Of a DNA stretch of 35,969 nt, positions 8,868 through 14,594 are shown piece by piece (position 1 is the stretch's first letter; every line of letters begins with the position of its first letter). Below the pieces are notes generated by a model, which was given only the letters and a program-made list of their open reading frames with translations, did not search any database and was not told the origin of the DNA. The DNA is taken from assembly GCA_002439805.1 (NCBI GenBank), contig DJPQ01000015.1, positions 12,492 through 48,460 of the forward strand, given 5' to 3'. The DNA is from Bacteroidales bacterium UBA6408 (GTDB taxonomy: Bacteria > Bacteroidota > Bacteroidia > Bacteroidales > UBA932). A program made the position numbers and the translations under genes.

Positions 8868-9157
8868 CGAAATTTGCGGCGCAATATCCCATAAACCGAA
8901 AACATTTTCTATCTTTGTCGCGTCATCGAAGGGTGACGGACATATTGATGAAAGTGTTTGGCTTTTATCCTTGTAAGGAAATCTGGTAAATTTTCAATGA
9001 GAACAAGGGGTAAAGCAATACACTCTTCACCTTGTATCACTGTGAGTTATCGTCAGGTAATCGCATATACGGGTGTGGGGTATTGCGCGGTTTATCTGTT
9101 TCTTAGGCTTACCAGAGCCCCCGGTACGATAGGCTTCGACTCCACACTTTCTTTTTG
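8868..9157 (+). promoter_or_regulatory. FISUMP leader element, copy 1
   Basis: This is the first of three near-identical leaders in the window; the others are 12305-12641 and 13231-13569. It starts CGAAATTTGCG and contains the -7 box TATCTTTG (8910-8917). Next comes a 7-bp hairpin with loop GAAG (8921-8938), then the mini-ORF 8948-8989. An ACAAGG/CCTTGT pair and a GGCT-TACCAG-AGCC hairpin (9106-9119) follow. The conserved part ends at CTTTCTTTTTG. This copy lacks the last 50 or so nt found in copies 2 and 3 and precedes an 85-codon reading frame, then the first FISUMP gene. It is probably a transcribed leader. Confidence 0.7.
8948..8989 (+). CDS. Possible 13-residue leader peptide, copy 1
   Basis: The reading frame encodes MKVFGFYPCKEIW and is identical at DNA level in all three leader copies, although flanking leader sequence varies. 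It begins about 25 nt after the expected transcription start. It includes the small hairpin TCCTT-GT-AAGGA, so RNA structure rather than a peptide could explain the invariance. Confidence 0.3.
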   Translation: MKVFGFYPCKEIW

Positions 9158-9205
9158 CTTAAACTTGGCCGAATTGGAGCCGACGGTCTATAAAACTATC
9201 TTATT

Positions 9206-9463
9206 ATGTGTAATTTTACAAAAACAGTGACAATCACTGCTATCTTGTTCGGACCTATTGAGCGGGACGGACAGCAAGAGTTGGTGGTCGTAGTTTCGGA
9301 TGGCTGCCATTCATTCGAGATTCTGCTCATCAGTGCAGGCCAGGTAGTAACGGCTTACTATGAAAAAGAAGGCGCGTGCGAGGTGTTCTGTGATCCGAAT
9401 CTTGCGGACCTGAATGTCGGTGAAACAATTGAACTGGGAGTTGCTATTCCAAAGGACAACTAA
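9206..9463 (+). CDS. Hypothetical protein, 85 residues
   Basis: I do not recognise this protein. It starts MCNFTKTVTITAILFG, is acidic overall and rich in beta-branched residues, with a compact core (LVVVVSDGCHSFEILLIS) and a C-terminal VGETIELGVAIPKDN. It lies between leader copy 1 and the first FISUMP lipoprotein gene, 24 nt before the latter, so the two are probably co-transcribed. The start context (TTATT-ATG) resembles that of the small gene at 14139. It may be a real small cytoplasmic protein; only the ORF and its position support it. Confidence 0.45.
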   Translation: MCNFTKTVTITAILFGPIERDGQQELVVVVSDGCHSFEILLISAGQVVTAYYEKEGACEVFCDPNLADLNVGETIELGVAIPKDN

Positions 9464-9487
9464 AGGATAAATCAAACAACTATTGAC

Positions 9488-10465
9488 ATGAAGAAACTTA
9501 TATCAATCATTTTGCTATGCGTCAGCGTGCTGTGTTCATGTGATAAAGACCCTATTTTGGAAAGCGCTTCGTTTTTAGATGTTGGTGATACGCTTCGTTT
9601 GGTAAAAGGCGAGACATATCAACTTCAACTTGCTTTATACCCGGAAAGTCATAGAGGGGAAACCCAAATTGAATATGGCGCTTTTGGGGGCAATAGAAAA
9701 ATTGCAACCGTGAGTGAACAAGGACTGATTAGTGCCATGGGTATTGGTACTACCTATATTTCAGCCGACATTTTCAACTATTCGACCAATCGCCATGGTG
9801 CTAGGATTGCGATAACTAATGTACCATCCCCTGAAGTTGTTGTCGTGGTTGAACCAACCCCGGAGGAATACTACCGGGCCGATTATTATGGACGAAACTA
9901 TGTTAACCTTGGTCTTTCGGTTCTATGGTGTTCGACCAATGTCGGCACAGATAAAATTGAGGGGTATGGAGAACAGTTTGCATGGGGAGAAACGATTCCG
10001 TACGACCCAGGGCGCGATTATAAATTTGAGACGGGTTTCAGCTGCACAAAATATACAGAAGCAGATGGTTTGCTCACTCTTGAAAAGTGCGATGATGCCG
10101 TGGCGGCAAACGACGGATGGGCACGTACGCCAACAAAGTATGAATGGGAAGAACTATATAACTCATCTACTCGATATGTAACAGAATATAATGGTATTAG
10201 AGGAGTTGTTTTTACTGGACTCAATGGACATCAGATTTTCCTGCCATCTCCCGTAAATACATATGATGGGGTGTGGAACTCTTCTTCTTCTTCTGCTGCT
10301 TCTGGCGAATTTGGAGCCTATGCATCGTCTTCCGTTAATATTGGGAGACCCGATGTTTGTTGCTGGGCCCGTCGTTGGGAGTGGGAGACGAGTTCTACTC
10401 TGTCTGAGTACTGCGTAAGATGGTTTCCTTATCATTTCAGGGGCGTTGTGACACCTTTAATTTAG
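9488..10465 (+). CDS. Lipoprotein with Ig-like and FISUMP domains
   Basis: This is a predicted surface lipoprotein of 325 residues. The signal peptide MKKLISIILLCVSVLCSC ends in a lipobox with the acylated Cys at 18. Residues of about 30-105 resemble a bacterial Ig-like (BIG2) domain (LVKGETYQLQL ... ISAMGIGTTYISADI). A FISUMP (Fibrobacter succinogenes major paralogous) region, a C-type-lectin-like fold, follows: YVNLGLSVLWCSTNVG, TPTKYEWEELY and GLNGHQIFLP. The last 70 or so residues are serine- and tryptophan-rich, match the family poorly and end at TAG before the usual SVRPV-like terminus. The gene may be truncated or its end hypervariable. It is the main gene of unit 1, behind leader copy 1. 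Confidence 0.75.
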   Translation: MKKLISIILLCVSVLCSCDKDPILESASFLDVGDTLRLVKGETYQLQLALYPESHRGETQIEYGAFGGNRKIATVSEQGLISAMGIGTTYISADIFNYSTNRHGARIAITNVPSPEVVVVVEPTPEEYYRADYYGRNYVNLGLSVLWCSTNVGTDKIEGYGEQFAWGETIPYDPGRDYKFETGFSCTKYTEADGLLTLEKCDDAVAANDGWARTPTKYEWEELYNSSTRYVTEYNGIRGVVFTGLNGHQIFLPSPVNTYDGVWNSSSSSAASGEFGAYASSSVNIGRPDVCCWARRWEWETSSTLSEYCVRWFPYHFRGVVTPLI

Positions 10466-10518
10466 TGTACCTATGATTCCTGCTTCGTAAGCCTCCGACG
10501 AACCACTTGAGGTACACT
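10464..10518 (+). repeat. 9-bp inverted repeat at the end of the first FISUMP gene
   Basis: AGTGTACCT (10464-10472) and AGGTACACT (10510-10518) are perfect inverted repeats around a 37-nt spacer; the left arm overlaps the TAG stop codon. There is no T-tract, so it is not a typical terminator. A second hairpin, AGTGGCGGCA/TGCTGCCACT, follows at about 10554-10585. Confidence 0.5.
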
Positions 10519-10576
10519 TTCCGCTACAGGGGCAATTCAAAGTGATACGAGAAGTGGCGGCAACTTTCGAGAGTCT

Positions 10577-10741
10577 GCTGCCACTACGGTAAATCCAAGA
10601 AATTTCAATGCCGATAAGTTATCTGTATTGATAAGAGAACTGACTGAACTCGGCGTGTAGAATGGCTTCGAAGTCGTCTATGACGATTCCGATACGGAAT
10701 TGGCAGCCAAGGTTAGGGAAGTCATTGATAAATATTTATTG
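10577..10741 (+). pseudogene. Relic of the small partner gene, interrupted by a stop codon
   Basis: Read in the frame of 10610, this stretch gives FNADKLSVLIRELTELGV, a TAG stop (10658-10660), then NGFEVVYDDSDTELAAKV. It aligns without gaps to the intact protein at 14139-14318 (VNAEKFAAMVKELIELGV, then SEIMYDDSDEELTAKV). No ATG precedes it in frame, and the left end of the IS4-family element begins at about 10742, where the gene should end. It is a decayed copy of the small partner of the FISUMP cassette. Confidence 0.8.
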
Positions 10742-10815
10742 CTGTCCGCTAAACACAGAGGCTCGGTTCTTAACCCAGCCGTTGCTTCTATTCAGGCCGC
10801 AATCATATGTCAATT

Positions 10816-12072
10816 TTAAGAAGTAAGCCCCATGTCGTCGAACAGGGTTGGCTCGGGCGGCGATGAACAGGCTTCCCCAAGCATTTTCGCCCAGTCTTTT
10901 TCGGGGTTCTCAAGGAATGTCGAGATGTTGACGTAGTACATCAGCATAATTCTGTTCATAGTCGCGAGACCGGAGAAACTCCAGTGCCGTTGTTTCACGC
11001 GCTTCTGCATCACCATGAGAAGCAGGTTGGCGATGAGCGTCACCCAGACCTGTATCTTGATGGCATTCGCGCTCTCCCCATAGAAGTATCGCAGCAGGAA
11101 GTTCTGCTTCAGCTGTTTGAACAGGAGCTCGATTTCCCATCTTTTGCGGTATATTTCAATGATTTCGTCCGCATCCATTGTCATGTCGTTGGTCAGAAGG
11201 GAGACGAGGAGCGTCTTTTTCTTCCTTGTGTCGGCGTAGGTGATGATTCTCGCATGGTGTACGATGTCTTCGCCGCCCTTGACTTTCTTGGTAAAAGTCA
11301 CGTGCCTGACTCTAAGTTCCAACAATCCCTTCGGATTTATGTGCATGACGTCGCTCTCAGTGCAGTACACGAGGTTTTTCTTCATCTTGGTGACGTAGAT
11401 GACGCCCCGTTTGGTCAGTTCCTCGAACTTGCCGTAGTCGATATAGGCCCTGTCTATGGCCAGGATGTCACCTTCGGCATAGTTTGCCGGTCTGAGCATG
11501 AAGCTGTCGTTGGTGGCGGCGGAAGTGAAGCGGACGTCTGACGGAACACCCTCGTTGGCATGGATGTTTGTGTGAACCTTGATGCCGCCCTTCTTCTTTC
11601 CCGTCTTCGGATGGCGTCCGGCGCCCTTGAAGAGCAGATCCGAGAACAGCGTGATTGTCGTGGAATCGATAATCTGCAGCTTGTTGAGCCACTTGGGAGT
11701 CTGGCGGCTCCGGCTGTCCGCCGCAAGCTCGTCCTTGTACCGCTCGTAGAGGTCACGGTATGTGGCCTCGAAGATGGCCTTCGGCCGTCTTGCGTTCGCG
11801 TCCGACAATGTGCTGCGCCGCGGCATCATACCTATGCCAAGATGGGCGAACTTTCTAGCTTCCGGGAACATGGAGGCCGTTATCTCCCTCAGGGAGTCGA
11901 AGCGCTTGATGACGGCATACAGCATTATCAGCAGGTGTTGCCACGCATCGAAGTGCTTCACGTACTTCTCCCCGCCATTCTCGCGGCTGATTTGAAGAAT
12001 TTTTGTCTTGTCCAGCAAATTTATCAGCTGACCATACACCGGCTGTCCGGCAAAATGACTACCTTTGTTCAT
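10816..12072 (-). CDS. IS4-family DDE transposase
   Basis: This 418-residue transposase appears intact. An N-terminal DUF4372-type region (MNKGSHFAGQPVYGQLI ... MPRRSTLSDANARR) precedes the RNase H-like catalytic domain. The triad is visible as IIDSTTI (first Asp), LAIDRAY (second Asp) and the YREK-type motif YRKRWEIELLFKQLKQN, with the catalytic Glu. Its own promoter fits the Bacteroidota consensus exactly. No frameshift is seen, so the element could still be active. Confidence 0.93.
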   Translation of the reverse strand: MNKGSHFAGQPVYGQLINLLDKTKILQISRENGGEKYVKHFDAWQHLLIMLYAVIKRFDSLREITASMFPEARKFAHLGIGMMPRRSTLSDANARRPKAIFEATYRDLYERYKDELAADSRSRQTPKWLNKLQIIDSTTITLFSDLLFKGAGRHPKTGKKKGGIKVHTNIHANEGVPSDVRFTSAATNDSFMLRPANYAEGDILAIDRAYIDYGKFEELTKRGVIYVTKMKKNLVYCTESDVMHINPKGLLELRVRHVTFTKKVKGGEDIVHHARIITYADTRKKKTLLVSLLTNDMTMDADEIIEIYRKRWEIELLFKQLKQNFLLRYFYGESANAIKIQVWVTLIANLLLMVMQKRVKQRHWSFSGLATMNRIMLMYYVNISTFLENPEKDWAKMLGEACSSPPEPTLFDDMGLTS

Positions 12073-12097
12073 CGCTATTCATGGTTTTTGTGCGAAA

Positions 12098-12128
12098 CAA
12101 AAGTAGCGAAAAGGCTGGACTCCGCAAA
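12098..12128 (-). promoter_or_regulatory. Transposase promoter
   Basis: On the minus strand TTTG (12125-12128), a 19-nt spacer and TACTTTTG (12098-12105) make an ideal Bacteroidota promoter about 26 nt upstream of the transposase ATG, inside the right end of the element. Confidence 0.7.
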
Positions 12129-12304
12129 ACGGAATTCAGCCTTAATTTTTCATGCTCGGGGAAAGTTTACCGGACAGTAATAGTAAAAATTCTCATATCC
12201 GTTTGTTTGTCCGGCAAAGATAATGCTAAATTCTGGAAAATAAAACATTGTTCCGTAAAATAAAATTCGACATATCTGATATTCTCAATAATCATCGAAA
12301 TATC

Positions 12305-12641
12305 CGAAATTTGCGGCGCAATATCCCATAAACCGAAAACATTTTCTATCTTTGTCGCGTCATCGAAAGGTGACGGACATATTGATGAAAGTGTTTGGCT
12401 TTTATCCTTGTAAGGAAATCTGGTAAATTTTCAATGAGAACAAGGGGTAAAGCATTCACTCTTCGCCTTGTGTTATTGTATGTTTTCGCAAGATGGTTAC
12501 ATATATAGGTGTGGGGTGTTGTATGGTTTATCTGTTTTCTTGGGCTTACCAGAGCCTCCAGTACGATAGGCTTCGACTCCACGCTTTCTTTTTGAGTAAC
12601 CCTCCGCCTTGGGGTCTGGCGGAAAAGTTGAGGAATCAACA
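12305..12641 (+). promoter_or_regulatory. FISUMP leader element, copy 2
   Basis: This leader is homologous to 8868-9157 and 13231-13569. The -7 box TATCTTTG lies at 12347-12354. A hairpin GTCATC-GAAA-GGTGAC (12359-12374) with a GNRA-type loop follows, then the invariant mini-ORF at 12385-12426, an ACAAGG/CCTTGT long-range pair and a GGCT-TACCAG-AGCC hairpin (12543-12556). A CCGCC/GGCGG hairpin lies shortly before the start codon of the lipoprotein gene. The untranslated leader would be about 280 nt. Similarity with copy 3 continues into the signal peptide. Confidence 0.75.
12385..12426 (+). CDS. Possible 13-residue leader peptide, copy 2
   Basis: It encodes MKVFGFYPCKEIW, with the same 42 nt as copies 1 and 3. 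A second overlapping frame starting MRTRGKAF follows at 12434, but that one is not conserved in length between copies. Confidence 0.3.
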   Translation: MKVFGFYPCKEIW

Positions 12642-13196
12642 ATGAAAAAAATCTGTTTTTTGTTTTTATTCTGCAGCATTGCTGCGGCCTCATTCGTTTC
12701 ATGCACAAAGAGTAGTACATCGGAGACATCCTACGATGAGAAATCCTATGTCGAGATTTGTGGTCTTAAATGGGCCACGAAGAATGTCGGAGCCATTGAG
12801 GACAATCCTTATGGTAACCTTTACACCTACGAGCAGGCTCGAAAGGCTTGCCCAGAAGGCTGGAGGCTTCCAACATCTGATGAACTATGGCAATTATCTC
12901 TGCTCCATTCTGAGATTGTCAATTATGACGGAATGAATGGCGTCTGGTTTTCTGGTTCCACTCCGTACAAGGATGGCGTTGATGCCGTCTTTTTCCCTTT
13001 GGCAGGTAGCGATTGGGGAGATGGCGATGGTAAGGAAGATGTTGATTCCTCCGGAATCTATTGGTCGTCCACGCCGCATCGCATCGACTATGCCTATTCT
13101 CTGTGTATCATCGGTGTACAGGACGGGTCTGTGTCTATAGGCTTCGACTATGACGACCGTTATTGCGAGTTCTCCGTCCGTTGTGTCAAAGACTGA
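12642..13196 (+). CDS. FISUMP-domain lipoprotein (second cassette)
   Basis: The 184-residue product has the signal peptide MKKICFLFLFCSIAAASFVSC with lipobox SFVSC, then a single FISUMP domain. The visible family motifs are YVEICGLKWATKNVGA, CPEGWRLPTSDELWQLS, GVWFSGSTPYKDGVDAVFFP, IYWSST and the C-terminal FSVRCVKD. It is expected to be anchored in the outer membrane and exposed at the surface; the ligand is unknown. The start at 12642 is supported by the signal peptide and by alignment with 13570; the in-frame ATG at 12609 lies in the leader. The C-terminal loops differ strongly from its neighbour. Confidence 0.88.
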   Translation: MKKICFLFLFCSIAAASFVSCTKSSTSETSYDEKSYVEICGLKWATKNVGAIEDNPYGNLYTYEQARKACPEGWRLPTSDELWQLSLLHSEIVNYDGMNGVWFSGSTPYKDGVDAVFFPLAGSDWGDGDGKEDVDSSGIYWSSTPHRIDYAYSLCIIGVQDGSVSIGFDYDDRYCEFSVRCVKD

Positions 13197-13230
13197 CACA
13201 TGGATTCGATAAAATAACCATCGAAACAGC

Positions 13231-13569
13231 CGAAATTTGCGTTGCAATACCCCACAAATCGAAAACATTTTCTATCTTTGTCACGTCATCGGAAGATGGC
13301 GGACATATTGATGAAAGTGTTTGGCTTTTATCCTTGTAAGGAAATCTGGTAAATTTTCAATGAGAACAATGGGTAAGGCATTCACTCTTCACCTTGTATC
13401 ACTGTAAGTTATCGCAAGATAGTTACATATACGGGTGTGGGGTATTGCGTCGCTTGTTTGTTCTCAGGGTTTTACCAGAACCTCCTTGCAGATAGGCCTC
13501 GACTCCACACTTTCTTTTTGAGTTAACCCTTCCGCCTTGGAGTCTGACGGAAAAGTTGAGGAATCAACA
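13231..13569 (+). promoter_or_regulatory. FISUMP leader element, copy 3
   Basis: This is the third copy of the leader, starting CGAAATTTGCG, with -7 box TATCTTTG at 13273-13280. The first hairpin is GTCATC-GGAA-GATGGC (13285-13300): two positions changed relative to copies 1 and 2, yet all pairs are kept as Watson-Crick or G-T. The later hairpin is GGTT...AACC (13468-13482) where copies 1 and 2 have GGCT...AGCC, a full compensatory change. The mini-ORF is at 13311-13352. Confidence 0.75.
13311..13352 (+). CDS. Possible 13-residue leader peptide, copy 3
   Basis: It encodes MKVFGFYPCKEIW, identical in DNA to copies 1 and 2, although this leader copy is otherwise the most diverged of the three. 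Confidence 0.3.
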   Translation: MKVFGFYPCKEIW

Positions 13570-14100
13570 ATGAAAAAATTCTATTTTTTGTTCTTACTCT
13601 GCAGCATTGCTGCGGTCTCATTCGTTTCATGCACAAAGGGCACGTCGGAGACATCCTACGATGAGAGAGCCTATGTCGAGATTAGGGGTCTTAAATGGGC
13701 CACAAAGAATGTCGGAGCCACTGAGGACAATCCTTACGGTAATTACTTCACTTATGAGCAAGCTCTCGGGGCTTGCCCTGACGGCTGGAGGCTCCCAATC
13801 TATGATGAGCTGGAGCAGTTATCTCAGTCCCATTCAATACCGGTAATTTATAATGGAATTCATGGTATATGGTTTTCGGATTCCACTCCGTACAAGGATG
13901 GCGTTGATGCTGTCTTTCTCCCCATGGCAGGTTCCTATTATCTGGGTTATGTGGACACTCTCGGCTACGATGGCCACTATTGGTCGTCCACAGAGGGCGA
14001 TTCCGAGTTCTACGCCTACGATTTGTACTTTGGCTCAGTAGTGTCCATGGCCCATGACTACCGTGGTACAGGGTTCTCAGTCCGTTGTGTCAAGGACTGA
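13570..14100 (+). CDS. FISUMP-domain lipoprotein (third cassette)
   Basis: The 176-residue paralogue of the 12642 gene has signal peptide MKKFYFLFLLCSIAAVSFVSC and lipobox SFVSC. Its FISUMP domain shows YVEIRGLKWATKNVGA, CPDGWRLPIYDELEQLS, GIWFSDSTPYKDGVDAVFLP, HYWSST and FSVRCVKD. The N-terminal half is nearly identical to the neighbour. The segment between AGS and YWSST and the loop between YWSST and FSVRCVKD differ in sequence and length, as expected for a binding face under diversifying selection or recombination. It is followed 38 nt later by the small gene at 14139, probably in the same transcript. Confidence 0.88.
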   Translation: MKKFYFLFLLCSIAAVSFVSCTKGTSETSYDERAYVEIRGLKWATKNVGATEDNPYGNYFTYEQALGACPDGWRLPIYDELEQLSQSHSIPVIYNGIHGIWFSDSTPYKDGVDAVFLPMAGSYYLGYVDTLGYDGHYWSSTEGDSEFYAYDLYFGSVVSMAHDYRGTGFSVRCVKD

Positions 14101-14138
14101 CATATAACTCATTTATTCACAATTTAATTCAATTTATT

Positions 14139-14318
14139 ATGCTACAAAAAACTACATGCAAGATTGATTGCAAGACCGTCAATGCAGAGAAATTCGCTGC
14201 AATGGTTAAAGAACTGATTGAACTTGGCGTTTTCGTTAGTTCAGAAATTATGTATGATGACTCTGATGAGGAATTGACGGCAAAGGTCAAAGAAGTTGCT
14301 GGAGCATACTTGAAATAG
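14139..14318 (+). CDS. Small acidic protein, 59 residues, partner of the FISUMP cassette
   Basis: The protein starts MLQKTTCKIDCKTVNAEK and contains an amphipathic helix (FAAMVKELIELGVFV), an acidic DDSDEEL turn and a C-terminal helix (TAKVKEVAGAYLK). I recognise no family. It is likely real, because a homologous, stop-interrupted relic lies behind another FISUMP gene at 10577-10741. There is no signal peptide, so it should be cytoplasmic. The AT-rich upstream stretch without Shine-Dalgarno is typical of the phylum. Confidence 0.7.
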   Translation: MLQKTTCKIDCKTVNAEKFAAMVKELIELGVFVSSEIMYDDSDEELTAKVKEVAGAYLK

Positions 14319-14528
14319 GGGTGCACCGCGCTCTATAATGCCGCCGCAAGCGGCTGAGCAGAGATGAGTCTTTAGGGACTCTAAATCCTTAAAAACAATG
14401 TAATATGGCAGAAGTTATTTTGCATTTTTTCACTGTGTGAGCTTGCGGCGAACTCTTGAGTCTCGCCGTAAGGCACTGAATCTTGCCGCGTTTAACCGGT
14501 AAGAAAAAAGATTAACTTAAGAGATCCG
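14319..14528 (+). other. Gene-free, hairpin-rich region after the FISUMP cassettes
   Basis: No convincing gene is seen. Three hairpins stand out. They are GCCGC-cgcaa-GCGGC (14340-14354), GAGTC-tttagg-GACTC (14366-14381), and a long one with outer arms CTTGCGGCG/CGCCGTAAG (14442-14472) and inner arms ACTC/GAGT. The last resembles the hairpin at about 10554-10585 in unit 1. The region ends in a strong terminator and could be a 3' UTR or a small RNA. Confidence 0.4.
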
Positions 14529-14558
14529 GGGAGGGTGGACTCGTCCGCCCTCCCTTTT
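14529..14558 (+). terminator. Intrinsic terminator of the FISUMP region
   Basis: GGGAGGGTGGAC and GTCCGCCCTCCC form a 12-bp stem with a single G-T pair and a 2-nt spacer, followed by TTTT. It ends transcription from the plus-strand cassettes before the convergent ATPase gene. Confidence 0.8.
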
Positions 14559-14594
14559 GTATGCCGTCTGCACAGTACAATCCTAACAGGAGGA

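Larger units (their letters stand above)
10742..12177. mobile_element. IS4-family insertion sequence
   Basis: The element is about 1.44 kb and is bounded by imperfect inverted repeats. The left end reads CTGTCCGCTAAAC (10742-10754); the right end, on the opposite strand, reads CTGTCCGGTAAAC (12165-12177), 12 of 13 identical. The similarity may extend a few bases outward (ATTG/ATTA). It carries one transposase gene on the minus strand. I see no clean target duplication. The insertion lies at the end of the small-gene relic of FISUMP unit 1, upstream of leader copy 2. Confidence 0.75.

Noticed and set aside
8958..9230. 90-codon frame over leader copy 1
   Set aside because: The corresponding frames in copies 2 and 3 are broken at different places (24 and 15 codons after the shared MRT start), so the coding reading is not conserved.
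9488..14500. Diversity-generating retroelement
   Set aside because: The FISUMP proteins resemble typical targets, but no reverse transcriptase, accessory protein or template repeat is visible in the window. A remote system cannot be excluded.
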